64,000 bases of DNA from Aliiroseovarius sp. S1123 (GTDB taxonomy: Bacteria; Pseudomonadota; Alphaproteobacteria; Rhodobacterales; Rhodobacteraceae), in contig NZ_JALKBE010000001.1 in assembly GCF_023015885.1 (NCBI RefSeq), positions 124,001-188,000 on the forward strand, read 5' to 3'. Below, piece by piece: positions 55,990 through 64,000 of the stretch (positions within the stretch are counted from its first letter, which is position 1; every line of letters starts with the position of its first letter). The position numbers and the translations under genes were made by a program. Below the pieces are notes generated by a model. It searched no databases. It was given only the letters and a program-made list of their open reading frames with translations, and was not told the origin of the DNA.

Positions 55990-56420
55990 TGGTGAGTTGC
56001 CGTGTTGACCTTTTTTTTAGAGGTTAGGGATATACCCGAAATGTGTCCAAAAACACATTCAAAATACACAATCAATGAGAGTATCTCTTGATTGTGTTTG
56101 GGTACATGCGGAAAACCCAAAAAATAGGATAACTAGTTGTAAATAAATGATGAATCATCATCATTATTTCAGCAATAATGCAATTGGAGGTGTATTTTTT
56201 CCTTGCCGTACCCCCTTCTCTGCGATAGCGTCAAGAGGCAAGCAGCAGAACGGACTGCCGGTGTCGGCGAAACACCCACCCCACCCCTCGCTCCCTCGTC
56301 GACTACCGGCAGTCTCCCTGCTTCTCCTCCACTGCCACACTCACGGACATCTATCGGAATGAGATCCTTGCAGAGTGTACGTTCAGCTGCTGCACCCCCC
56401 TGATTCCGCCTTGAATTGCC
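55990..56420. other. AT-rich intergenic region with a series of hairpins
   Basis: No gene is seen in the 565 bases between uvrB and the NDUFS4-like gene. It contains AATGTGT / ACACATT (56040-56059), ACACAATCAA / TTGATTGTGT with an inner GAGA / TCTC (56066-56097), and AATGATGA / TCATCATT (56146-56165), followed by a GC-rich part with ACTGCCGGT / ACCGGCAGT at about 56253 and 56313. The left part is strikingly AT-rich compared with its surroundings. It may encode small RNAs or be foreign DNA. Confidence 0.5.
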
Positions 56421-56466
56421 GGGCCGCATGACGGATAACCGTCCTAGTTTTGGAAGGAGATACCGA

Positions 56467-56778
56467 ATGCGTGCTCGTATCTATCAGCCCGCCCGCAATG
56501 CAATGTCGTCGGGCATGGGAAAGACCAAGGTTTGGGTTTTGGAATATGCAGCCGATGCGGCGCGTGAACTTGACCCCCTGATGGGATGGACCGGATCGTC
56601 GGACACGCAAAGTCAGGTACGCCTGAAATTTCAAAGCAAAGAGGCCGCGCTGGACTATGCCAAGGAACACGGCATCGAGGCGACGGTGACTGAACCGCAT
56701 AAGCGCAAACCGAATATCCGCCTGGGCGGATACGGCGAGAACTTTGCCACCAACCGTCGCGGTCCTTGGACGCACTAA
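56467..56778 (+). CDS. NDUFS4-like complex I accessory subunit (ETC complex I subunit region)
   Basis: A 103-residue protein of the ETC complex I subunit family, the bacterial counterpart of the mitochondrial 18-kDa NDUFS4 subunit. It shows the start [15 protein letters not shown], a TKVWVLEY strand, [10 protein letters not shown], the [11 protein letters not shown] helix and the C-terminal RRGPWTH. The protein binds the peripheral arm of NADH dehydrogenase near the NDUFS1/NDUFV junction in alphaproteobacteria. AAGGAGA lies 8 bases before the ATG. The gene is isolated from the nuo operon, as usual for this subunit. Confidence 0.92.
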   Translation: MRARIYQPARNAMSSGMGKTKVWVLEYAADAARELDPLMGWTGSSDTQSQVRLKFQSKEAALDYAKEHGIEATVTEPHKRKPNIRLGGYGENFATNRRGPWTH

Positions 56779-56800
56779 AACGCGCCAGATGATCCTAAGA

Positions 56801-56827
56801 AACCCCGCCACGCTGCGGGGTTTTGTC
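56801..56827 (+). terminator. Terminator after the NDUFS4-like gene
   Basis: AACCCCGC / GCGGGGTT with a 4-6 base loop is followed by TTTTGTCTTTT. It separates this gene from the convergent hydrolase gene. Confidence 0.85.
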
Positions 56828-56836
56828 TTTTCCAGA

Positions 56837-57595
56837 CTAGAGATTCAGGAAGCTGCGCGCCGCCGCTTCGAATTCGCGCGGTTTTTCCGCGTGAAGCCAG
56901 TGGCCTGCGCCGGGGATCTTGGCCTGTTTGGCAACAGGGAACAGCGCTTTGATCGTGGGGCGGTGTTCGGGTAGGACATAGTCCGAGTTTGCCCCCGCCA
57001 GAAACAGCGCAGGTCCATCAAAAGAACCCGAAACATCCGGGAAGCCGACAATCTTGGCCATCTCGGTTTGCAGGATATCCAGATTAAGCCGCCACTTCCG
57101 GTCTTTCACGTTCAGGGACTGCAACAGAAACGCCCGGACGGAAGCGTCATCCAGCACTTGCGCCAGCTGGCGATCCGCATCTCCGCGCGTTTTCACAAGG
57201 TCCAGATTGATCACGCGCATCGCTTCGATCATGGACTGCTGGCTGTGGCTGTAGGCGATGGGGGCGATATCCGCGACCAGAAGCTTGTTCACCAGCGCCG
57301 CGTCCTGCAGCGCCAGAATCATCGAGGCTTTCCCGCCCATCGAATGCCCGATCACGTCGGCCTCTCCACCAATATGACGGATCACCTGCGCAAGGTCGTC
57401 CGCCATGTCGTGATAGCTTTGCGTGTCATACCACGGGCTTTCGCCATGATTGCGCATATCTACGGACACCACGCGCCGTTCATTTGACAGGCGTTTGGCA
57501 ATGACGTTCCAATTGCGCCCCGAGCCAAAAAGCCCGTGCACGATCAGGATTGGCGGGCGGGAGGTGTCGTCCCCGAATGTCTGCATCGTAAGCAT
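56837..57595 (-). CDS. Alpha/beta-hydrolase (YbfF-like esterase)
   Basis: A 252-residue alpha/beta-hydrolase. The oxyanion-hole segment is VHGLFGSGRNW (about residues 20-30), the nucleophile elbow GHSMGGKAS carries the catalytic serine at about residue 88, and the catalytic histidine is in GAGHWLHAEKP near the end. The overall pattern matches YbfF-type short-chain acyl esterases. The natural substrate is unknown. The start ATG at 57595 lacks a strong ribosome site, and the gene appears monocistronic. Confidence 0.85.
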   Translation of the reverse strand: MLTMQTFGDDTSRPPILIVHGLFGSGRNWNVIAKRLSNERRVVSVDMRNHGESPWYDTQSYHDMADDLAQVIRHIGGEADVIGHSMGGKASMILALQDAALVNKLLVADIAPIAYSHSQQSMIEAMRVINLDLVKTRGDADRQLAQVLDDASVRAFLLQSLNVKDRKWRLNLDILQTEMAKIVGFPDVSGSFDGPALFLAGANSDYVLPEHRPTIKALFPVAKQAKIPGAGHWLHAEKPREFEAAARSFLNL

Positions 57596-57723
57596 ACGTT
57601 CTGATAGCCTGACGGGCGCTTGGATTGAACCCGGAATTGACGATAGGCCGGTTTGGGCTTCCGAATACCCCTTGGTTGAAGCTATGGTTGTGACAGTGGC
57701 GACCGGAAATATCGAGGATTAAG

Positions 57724-58086
57724 TTGGATATCGTGGCGCGTACAGATCGGCTGGCCCAACTGCTTGAAGAGCGGCTGGACGTTCGCGGCAAGGGGTTTGA
57801 CGCGAAGCTGCGCAGGGCAGGGCGCCTTCTGCCGCGCCATTTGCGCATGAAAGGGCAAATGCTGGTCGATGCCACCACCCGCGCCGATCATCCCCGACTA
57901 CTGCGCCAGTTGGACGAAGCCGCGCTGGATTTGGCGGCGGCGGATTTGGAACGCTATCTGCTGAGCATCGACCCGTGGGAGCGCCGCAAGGGGATTGCGG
58001 TCAATCTGAGTGCAGGGCTGATGTTCAACCTTCTGGTTTTGGTATCTCTGGTTGTCGGCTTTTTGATGTGGCGCGGATTTCTGTGA
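57724..58086 (+). CDS. Small protein with one C-terminal membrane helix, unknown function
   Basis: A 120-residue protein. The first 90 residues are soluble and highly charged, with regular leucines (RLAQLLEERLDVRG, KLRRAGRLLPRHLR, RQLDEAALDLAAADLERYLL) that suggest helices. The last 25 residues form a hydrophobic helix (LMFNLLVLVSLVVGFLMW), making it a tail-anchored or single-span inner-membrane protein. It starts with TTG at 57724, just after GAGGA; a GTG at 57733 is an alternative. I do not recognise a family. Confidence 0.65.
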   Translation: MDIVARTDRLAQLLEERLDVRGKGFDAKLRRAGRLLPRHLRMKGQMLVDATTRADHPRLLRQLDEAALDLAAADLERYLLSIDPWERRKGIAVNLSAGLMFNLLVLVSLVVGFLMWRGFL

Positions 58087-58094
58087 CATCGCAA

Positions 58095-58121
58095 TAAAAA
58101 ACGCCCCCGTTTCCGGGGGCG
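58095..58121 (-). terminator. Terminator of glyA
   Basis: The stem CGCCCCCG / CGGGGGCG has a T-run on the minus strand (an A-run at 58095-58101 on the plus strand). It terminates glyA, whose stop is at 58153. Confidence 0.85.
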
Positions 58122-58152
58122 CTTGATCAGTTCAACTCTGTTCCCTGTGAGA

Positions 58153-59445
58153 TTACAGGTTCGGGTACAGCGGGAAACGGGCGCAGAGCGCGGCCACTTT
58201 TTCGCGCACCGAAGCTTCCACTTCGGCGTTGCTGTCCGGGCCGTTGGCGGCCAGACCGTCTACGACTTCGATGATCAGGTCAGCGATCTCGCGGAACTCG
58301 GCTTCGCCGAAGCCACGGGTGGTGCCGGCAGGCGTACCCAGACGGATGCCCGAGGTCACGGTGGGCTTTTCCGGGTCAAACGGGATGCCGTTCTTGTTGG
58401 TGGTGATGTGGGCACGGCCCAGGGCGGCGTCCACGATGTTGCCGGTCACGCCTTTGGGGCGCAGGTCCACCAGCAGAACGTGGGTGTCGGTGCCGCCGGT
58501 GACGATATCCAGACCACCTTTGATCAGCTGATCGGCCAAGGCCACGGCGTTTGCACGCACGGCTTTCTGGTAGGCTTTGAACTCGGGGCGCAGCGCTTCT
58601 CCGAAGGCAGCTGCCTTACCGGCGATCACGTGCATCAGAGGACCACCTTGGATGCCCGGGAAGATGGCCGAGTTCACCTTTTTCGCGATATCCGCGTCGT
58701 TGGTGACGATCATACCACCGCGCGGACCGCGCAGGGTCTTGTGGGTGGTGGTGGTGGCCACGTGGGCGTGTGGGAACGGCGAGGGATGCTCGCCAGCTGC
58801 GATCAGGCCTGCGATGTGGGCCATGTCGACCATCAGGTAAGCGCCAACCGAATCTGCGATCTCGCGGAAGCGGGCAAAGTCAATCTGACGCGGGATGGCC
58901 GAGCCACCAGCGATGATCAGGGCGGGCTTGTGCTCGGTCGCCAGTTCTTGGATCTGGTCATAGTCGATGCGGCTGTCTTCGCGCTTCACACCATAGTGGA
59001 TCGCATTGAACCACTTGCCCGACTGGTTCGGACGGGCGCCGTGGGTCAGGTGACCACCAGCCGACAGGTCCATACCCAGAATGGTGTCGCCGGGCTTGAT
59101 CAGCGCTTGGAACACACCTTGGTTCGCCTGCGAACCCGAGTTCGGCTGAACGTTGGCAAACTCACAGCCGAACAATTCCTTGGCGCGGTCGATGGCCAGG
59201 TTTTCGGCCACGTCTACGTATTGGCAACCGCCGTAGTAACGACGTCCGGGATAACCTTCAGCGTATTTGTTGGTCAGAACCGAGCCCTGAGCCTCCATCA
59301 CGGCGGCGGAAACGATGTTCTCCGATGCAATCAGCTCGATCTCGTCGCGCTGACGGCCCAGTTCATTGGTGATCGAGCCCCACAGCTCGGGGTCGCGAGT
59401 CGCGAGGGATTCGGTAAAGAAACCTTGGTCACGGGTGGCAGTCAT
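58153..59445 (-). CDS. glyA: Serine hydroxymethyltransferase
   Basis: A 430-residue PLP enzyme that interconverts serine and glycine while charging tetrahydrofolate with a one-carbon unit. Diagnostic segments are [57 protein letters not shown] and the PLP lysine in [16 protein letters not shown]. The length is standard. Nothing in its leader shows an obvious riboswitch. It is divergent from nadK. Confidence 0.98.
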   Translation of the reverse strand: MTATRDQGFFTESLATRDPELWGSITNELGRQRDEIELIASENIVSAAVMEAQGSVLTNKYAEGYPGRRYYGGCQYVDVAENLAIDRAKELFGCEFANVQPNSGSQANQGVFQALIKPGDTILGMDLSAGGHLTHGARPNQSGKWFNAIHYGVKREDSRIDYDQIQELATEHKPALIIAGGSAIPRQIDFARFREIADSVGAYLMVDMAHIAGLIAAGEHPSPFPHAHVATTTTHKTLRGPRGGMIVTNDADIAKKVNSAIFPGIQGGPLMHVIAGKAAAFGEALRPEFKAYQKAVRANAVALADQLIKGGLDIVTGGTDTHVLLVDLRPKGVTGNIVDAALGRAHITTNKNGIPFDPEKPTVTSGIRLGTPAGTTRGFGEAEFREIADLIIEVVDGLAANGPDSNAEVEASVREKVAALCARFPLYPNL

Positions 59446-59613
59446 GCGCGTTTTCCTTCAATTAAGGTCCGATTTCTCGATTTCCTATCGGAAACATTAC
59501 CCGTCGCAAAGACCAGAAAGCGACGCGGCGACGGAAAGACGCGGCATTATCTGGTGATTTGTGGAAACATGTGATTGTTTCGGAAACGAAGACCGCCAAT
59601 CGGGACATTTAGC

Positions 59614-60375
59614 ATGAGTCGAAAAATCGCGTTCCTTGCCAGTGATACGACCATCGCGCAGGCAGCACTTGACGAACTGGTGTCGCGCTATGGGAATGTC
59701 GCCGAGGATCAGGCCGACATTATTGTCGCACTTGGCGGCGACGGGTTCATGCTGCACACGCTCCACAATACGCAGCATCTTCCGGCGCCCGTTTATGGCA
59801 TGAACTGCGGCACTGTTGGTTTCTTGATGAACGAATACGCGCCTGATGGGCTGATCGACCGTCTGATTGTCGCGGAAGAAGAGGTGATCAACCCGCTGTC
59901 GATGCGCGCGGAAAGCGCCGACGGCCAGGTGCACGAGGCGCTGGCGATCAATGAGGTCAGCCTGCTGCGTGCCGGCCCCCAAGCCGCGAAGCTTCAGATC
60001 AGCGTCGATGGGCGTGTGCGTTTGGATGAACTGGTCTGCGATGGGGCGCTTCTGTGTACGCCCGCTGGATCAACCGCCTATAACTATTCCGCCCACGGGC
60101 CGATTCTGCCAATTGGGTCGGACGTGCTGGCGCTGACAGCCATGGCAGCGTTCCGCCCGCGCCGCTGGCGTGGGGCGCTTCTGCCGAAAAATGCCGTGGT
60201 GCGCTTTGATGTGCTGCAGCCCGACAAACGCCCCGTGATGGCCGATGCGGACAGCCGGTCCGTGCCGAACGTCGTCTCGGTTGAAATCCGGTCCTGCGGG
60301 GATATCGCACATCGGATCTTGTTTGATCCCGGACATGGGCTTGAGGAACGCCTGATCCGCGAACAGTTCGTCTAA
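59614..60375 (+). CDS. nadK: NAD kinase
   Basis: A 253-residue ATP-NAD kinase that phosphorylates NAD to NADP in the cytoplasm. The GGDGFML motif with the catalytic aspartate is near residue 45, followed by NCGTVGFLMNE and the conserved LCTPAGSTAYNYSAHGPILP block near residues 145-165 that binds NAD. An in-frame ATG at 59575 would add 13 residues, but alphaproteobacterial homologues usually start with a sequence like MSRKIAFLAS, so I chose 59614. The gene has no close operon partner and shares a bidirectional terminator with prpE. Confidence 0.95.
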   Translation: MSRKIAFLASDTTIAQAALDELVSRYGNVAEDQADIIVALGGDGFMLHTLHNTQHLPAPVYGMNCGTVGFLMNEYAPDGLIDRLIVAEEEVINPLSMRAESADGQVHEALAINEVSLLRAGPQAAKLQISVDGRVRLDELVCDGALLCTPAGSTAYNYSAHGPILPIGSDVLALTAMAAFRPRRWRGALLPKNAVVRFDVLQPDKRPVMADADSRSVPNVVSVEIRSCGDIAHRILFDPGHGLEERLIREQFV

Positions 60376-60376
60376 T

Positions 60377-60412
60377 AAAAAAACGCCCCCGAAATCGGGG
60401 GCGTTTCTTTTT
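60377..60412. terminator. Bidirectional terminator between nadK and prpE
   Basis: AAACGCCCCCGA / TCGGGGGCGTTT with a short AA loop has an A-run on the left and TTTCTTTTT on the right, so it serves both convergent genes. Confidence 0.9.
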
Positions 60413-60424
60413 ATCAGGCCTGAC

Positions 60425-62308
60425 TTAGTAGCCGAGCGAGGCCAGCGCGTCCTTGATTTCGTCCAGAATGGCCGGATCGTCGATGGTTGCAGGCATCTTG
60501 TATTCCTTGCCGTCCGCAATCGACACCATAGTCGCGCGCAGGATCTTGCCCGAGCGCGTCTTGGGCAGGCGATCCACGACAACGCACAGCTTGAAGGCAG
60601 CAACCGGGCCGATTTTCTCGCGCACCAGCTTGACGCATTCGGCGGTGATCTCTTCATCCGGGCGATCAGTGCCAGCGTTCAGGCAGACCATGCCAAGCGG
60701 CAGCTGGCCTTTCAGCTGGTCGGTCACGCCGATCACGGCACATTCGGCCACGTCAGGGTGCGAGGCCAGAACCTCTTCCATCGCGCCGGTCGACAGGCGG
60801 TGGCCTGCCACGTTGATCACGTCATCGGTGCGCGCCATGATGTAGACATAGCCGTCTTCATCAATGTAACCCGCGTCGCCAGTTTCGTAATAGCCGGGGA
60901 AGGTGTTCAGATAGCTTTTCTTAAAGCGCTCTTCCGCGTTCCAAAGGGTCGGCAGCGTGCCCGGGGGCAGGGGAAGCTTGATGGCAATCGCGCCCAGCTC
61001 GCCAGCCGGCATCGGGTGTCCGCCTTCGTCAAGGATCTGCACGTCAAAGCCGGGCATCGGAACCGAGGGCGAGCCCAGTTTGATCGGCAGTTCTTCGATA
61101 CCAATCGGGTTGGCGGCAATGGCGAAGCCGGTTTCGGTCTGCCACCAATGGTCCACGACGGGCACCTTCAGCTGATCCTGCGCCCAGACGATGGTGTCGG
61201 GATCGGCGCGTTCGCCAGCCAGATAAACCTGCTTCAGGCAGCTCAGGTCGTATTTCTTCACGAACTCGCCTTTGGGATCTTCGCGCTTCACGGCGCGGAA
61301 GGCAGTGGGGGCAGTGAAGAAGGACTTCACGTTGTGCTCGCTGATCACACGCCAGAAGGTGCCGGCGTCGGGCGTGCCCACGGGTTTACCTTCAAAGACG
61401 ATGGTCGTGTTGCCGTGTACCAGCGGACCATAGGTAATGTACGAGTGGCCAACGACCCAACCCACGTCGGATGCAGCCCAGAACACATCGCCGGGATCGA
61501 CGTTATACAGGTTCTTCATGGTCCAGTTCAGGGCCACAAGATGTCCGCCGGTGTGGCGGATGACGCCCTTCGGCTGACCCGTGGTGCCCGAAGTGTACAG
61601 GATATAGGCAGGGTGGTTGCCCTCGACCGGTACACAGGCTGCAGGGGCGGCGTTGGCTTCCATCTCGGCCCAATCGAAATCACGACCGTCGATCAGCTCG
61701 GCAGGATGCTCTTCACGCTGGAAGATCAGGGTGAAGTCGGGCTTGTGCTCGGCCAGATCAATGGCGCCATCCAGCAGCGGCTTATAGGCAACCACGCGAC
61801 CGGGCTCTAGCCCGCAGGACGCAGCAATAATGGCTTTGGGCTTGGCATCGTTGATGCGCACGGCCAGTTCGTTCGAGGCAAAACCGCCAAACACGACCGA
61901 GTGCACCGCGCCAATACGGGTGACAGCCAGCATGGCGATCAGGGCTTCGGTGACCATCGGCATATAGATGATGACGCGGTCGCCTTTGGTGACACCTTTT
62001 TCGACCAGAGCACCGGCGACTTTCTCGACCCGCGATTTCAGTTCGGCATAAGTGGTTTTCGACTGACGGCCGGTGATCGGGCTGTCATAGATGATGGCTA
62101 CCTGATCAGCGCGCCCATTTTCAACGTGGCGGTCTACTGCGTTGTAGCAGGTGTTGACCATCCCGTCCGAGAACCACTCATAAATCGGGGCGTTTCCGTC
62201 AAAGAGCGCCTTGGTGGGGGCCTTGTCCCAGCTGATGGCTTGGGCTGCGTCCATCCAGAACTGTTCTGGGTTCGCTTGCCACGCCGCGTAAACGTCTTTG
62301 TATGCCAT
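60425..62308 (-). CDS. prpE: Propionyl-CoA synthetase
   Basis: A 627-residue AMP-forming acyl-CoA ligase that activates propionate to propionyl-CoA. The A3 motif ILYTSGTTGQPKGV lies near residues 230-245, A5 is WWQTETGF, A8 is near YETGDAGYIDEDGYVYIMARTDD, and the acetylatable lysine is in TRSGKILRATM. The N-terminus (MAYKDVYAAWQANPEQFW) and the NTCYNAVDRHVE block are typical of PrpE rather than Acs. I start at 62308 (MAYK), dropping three residues of a longer frame. The upstream region contains TGCAAA motifs of the type recognised by propionate/short-chain acyl-CoA regulators. maeB lies upstream on the same strand. Confidence 0.93.
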   Translation of the reverse strand: MAYKDVYAAWQANPEQFWMDAAQAISWDKAPTKALFDGNAPIYEWFSDGMVNTCYNAVDRHVENGRADQVAIIYDSPITGRQSKTTYAELKSRVEKVAGALVEKGVTKGDRVIIYMPMVTEALIAMLAVTRIGAVHSVVFGGFASNELAVRINDAKPKAIIAASCGLEPGRVVAYKPLLDGAIDLAEHKPDFTLIFQREEHPAELIDGRDFDWAEMEANAAPAACVPVEGNHPAYILYTSGTTGQPKGVIRHTGGHLVALNWTMKNLYNVDPGDVFWAASDVGWVVGHSYITYGPLVHGNTTIVFEGKPVGTPDAGTFWRVISEHNVKSFFTAPTAFRAVKREDPKGEFVKKYDLSCLKQVYLAGERADPDTIVWAQDQLKVPVVDHWWQTETGFAIAANPIGIEELPIKLGSPSVPMPGFDVQILDEGGHPMPAGELGAIAIKLPLPPGTLPTLWNAEERFKKSYLNTFPGYYETGDAGYIDEDGYVYIMARTDDVINVAGHRLSTGAMEEVLASHPDVAECAVIGVTDQLKGQLPLGMVCLNAGTDRPDEEITAECVKLVREKIGPVAAFKLCVVVDRLPKTRSGKILRATMVSIADGKEYKMPATIDDPAILDEIKDALASLGY

Positions 62309-62403
62309 AGTGCACATCCTCCAGTTTCCCTTGTAGAATGTGTTACGCCCCTACGACCTATCCGGGCAAGAACCGTGTTGAACGTAGCGTCACAATATCG
62401 CGG

Positions 62404-62528
62404 AAAATTTGCAGGGTGGTGGAAAATCGCCTGCAAATTTTTGCAAACCCCTGTCTTTTTAGGGGTCTGAGTTTGAAAAAGGCAAGATTTGCAAAATTGC
62501 AAACCTCGCCTTGCAAAGTTTTCGCAGG
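62404..62528. promoter_or_regulatory. Cluster of TGCAAA motifs upstream of prpE
   Basis: TGCAAA occurs at 62432, 62442, 62490, 62498 and 62512, with several extended to TTTGCAAA or TTGCAAA; TTTGCAGG sits at 62408. This is the motif type bound by ScfR-family regulators such as PccR, which control propionyl-CoA assimilation in Rhodobacter. The cluster is 96-210 bases upstream of the prpE start. The spacing does not match one fixed arrangement. Confidence 0.6.
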
Positions 62529-62535
62529 GAATCGT

Positions 62536-64000
62536 TTAGCCGTAATGTGCTACCGGTGTCCCGGCGATGGCCGACATGTTCAAAAGTCCGCGTGCGGTGA
62601 TTGAGGGCGTTACGATATGGGCACGGTTGCCCATGCCCATCAGGATCGGGCCAACCTCAAGCCCGCCACCTTTCACTTTCAGCGTGTTGCGTACCGCACT
62701 GGCTGCATCCGCGTTGGCAAAGACCAATACGTTCGCTGGGCCATCAAAACGGGCGGCTGGGAACAGGCGGCGACGCACCTCGGGATCAAGGGCCGCGTCC
62801 ACGTGCATTTCGCCTTCATAGGCAAAGTCGCGCGGGGCAGCGTCGAGGATGCTAAGTGCACCACGCGCACGCGCGCCGCTGTCTCCGCCGTGATTGCCGA
62901 ATTGCGAATACGAACACACTGCGATTTTCGGCTCGACACCAAATCGGCGCACATGTCGCGCTGCGGCGCAAACGGTTTCGGCGATCTGTTCGGCGCTGGG
63001 CGTGTTGTGCACATGGGTGTCAGCAATGAACAGCGGACCGTCCTGCAGGATCATCAGGCTCAGCGCACCGACGGGGTGCAGTTCGTTATTGCCCAAGATT
63101 TGCTGGATATAATTCAGGTGCCACAAATACTGTCCGAACGTACCCGCAATCAAGCTGTCTGCATGACCCAGATGCACCATGATGCCACCGATAGCGGTGG
63201 TGTTCGTGCGCATGATCGCCTTGGCCAGATCAGGCGTCACGCCCTTGCGGGCCATCAGCTCGTGATAAGCGCCCCAATACTCGCGATACCGTTTGTCGCG
63301 CTCGGGGTTTACGACCTCGAAATCGCGTCCCGGAATTATGGATAGGCCAGCACGTTCAGCGCGGCGGGCGATCACGTCCGGGCGGCCAATCAGGATCGGC
63401 GCGTCGGTGGTTTCCTCGATCATCGCGTTGGCGGCGCGCAACACGCGCTCGTCCTCGCCCTCGGCAAAGACGATGCGGCGTTCCGCGGTGGCGGCGGCTT
63501 CGAAAACCGGGCGCATGATCAGCGCAGATTTGAAGACCGAGCCATCCAGTTTCGCCTTATAGGCATCCAGATCCTCGACCGGGCGCGTGGCCACGCCACT
63601 GTCCATCGCGGCCTTGGCAACGGCGCTGGCGACAACGCCCATAAGGCGTGGGTCGAATGGTTTGGGAATCAGATAGTCTTCGCCAAAGGTCAGCTGTTCG
63701 CCCTTATAGGCCGCGGCGGCTTCAGCCGATGTCGTAGCACGGGCAAGGGCCGCGATCCCTTCGATGCAACCCAGCTGCATGGCGTCGTTGATCTCGGTTG
63801 CGCCAACATCCAAAGCCCCCCGGAAGATGAAGGGGAAGCAGAGTACGTTGTTGACCTGGTTGGGGAAATCCGAGCGGCCGGTGGCGATGATCGCATTCGG
63901 AGCAACCTTGCGCACCTCGTCCGGCATGATTTCCGGCGTAGGGTTGGCAAGGGCGAAAACGATCGGGCGGTCGGCCATCTTGGCCACCATTTCGGGCTTC
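62536..64000 (-). CDS. maeB: NADP-dependent malic enzyme with PTA-like domain, 3' part
   Basis: The 3' end of a MaeB-type malic enzyme that decarboxylates malate to pyruvate with NADP. The frame is open to the window edge (KPEMVAKMADRPIVFALANP), so about 270 N-terminal residues, including the active-site tyrosine and lysine, lie outside. The visible part holds the end of the NAD-binding domain (IIATGRSDFPNQVNNVLCFP) and then a phosphotransacetylase-like C-terminal domain (RRIVFAEGEDERVLRAANAM to the end), which is regulatory rather than catalytic in this family. It supports gluconeogenic or NADPH supply flux from C4 acids made by propionate assimilation. Confidence 0.95.
   Translation of the reverse strand, partial: KPEMVAKMADRPIVFALANPTPEIMPDEVRKVAPNAIIATGRSDFPNQVNNVLCFPFIFRGALDVGATEINDAMQLGCIEGIAALARATTSAEAAAAYKGEQLTFGEDYLIPKPFDPRLMGVVASAVAKAAMDSGVATRPVEDLDAYKAKLDGSVFKSALIMRPVFEAAATAERRIVFAEGEDERVLRAANAMIEETTDAPILIGRPDVIARRAERAGLSIIPGRDFEVVNPERDKRYREYWGAYHELMARKGVTPDLAKAIMRTNTTAIGGIMVHLGHADSLIAGTFGQYLWHLNYIQQILGNNELHPVGALSLMILQDGPLFIADTHVHNTPSAEQIAETVCAAARHVRRFGVEPKIAVCSYSQFGNHGGDSGARARGALSILDAAPRDFAYEGEMHVDAALDPEVRRRLFPAARFDGPANVLVFANADAASAVRNTLKVKGGGLEVGPILMGMGNRAHIVTPSITARGLLNMSAIAGTPVAHYG

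Noticed and set aside
59446-59613. Glycine or other riboswitch upstream of glyA
   Set aside because: I could not find a conserved aptamer core, only short GC-rich pairings.

Overview
The window is about 60% GC chromosomal DNA from an alphaproteobacterium, most likely a marine Rhodobacterales (Roseobacter-group) member. The evidence is the gene content: aa3 cytochrome oxidase subunit I next to a soluble cytochrome c550, an NDUFS4-like complex I accessory subunit, a UbiH-type hydroxylase, propionyl-CoA synthetase beside a MaeB-type malic enzyme, and a TTTGCAAA-type promoter cluster and FnrL-type box as known from Rhodobacter relatives. This is inference from content; no 16S gene is present.

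Region 1 (1-26.7 kb) is core and housekeeping DNA: a class V aminotransferase; ubiquinone hydroxylase with a HAD nucleotidase; a GntR regulator; a glycosyltransferase with an N-terminal MshEN (c-di-GMP binding type) domain; carA; yqeY; ctaD; a cytochrome c550; lipB; tRNA-Leu(GAG); a three-gene MacB/HlyD-type exporter behind a putative FnrL box; a hydantoinase A; an orphan ClpB-like AAA+ protein with a PfkB-family sugar kinase; a DEAD-box helicase; and a KefB/C-type antiporter.

Region 2 (26.7-46.76 kb) is accessory. tRNA-Ser(GCT) has been used as an attachment site twice. Three copies of a 16-20 bp core (the tRNA 3' end; 37428-37448; 46741-46760) bound two tandem islands. Island 1 (about 26.8-37.4 kb) carries a P4-type integrase, an unknown protein, a small HTH / zinc-ribbon / tyrosine-recombinase trio, and a type I restriction-modification operon hsdM-hsdS-[Abi_C/HEPN-like gene]-hsdR. 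Island 2 (about 37.4-46.8 kb) resembles a small satellite element: an AlpA-like regulator behind helically phased GAATTC boxes, a DUF927 primase/helicase-like protein, a 13-copy 9-bp repeat array with an upstream inverted copy, a 1558-residue Hhe-type defence protein (DUF4011-helicase-DUF559/Vsr-DUF3320), and an integrase whose reading frame ends exactly where its catalytic tyrosine should be. The region is therefore a defence island made of two elements stacked in one tRNA gene.

Region 3 (46.8-64 kb) returns to core DNA: a 999-residue APH-M23-aminotransferase fusion; an isoquinoline-oxidoreductase-like molybdenum enzyme (iorAB type); a DUF3800 gene broken by an in-frame amber codon; uvrB; an AT-rich stretch with several hairpins; an NDUFS4-like gene; an alpha/beta hydrolase; glyA; nadK; prpE; and the 3' part of maeB, which runs off the right edge. 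Propionate activation (prpE) and C4 decarboxylation (maeB) lie together around a cluster of TGCAAA motifs, which suggests shared short-chain acyl-CoA control.
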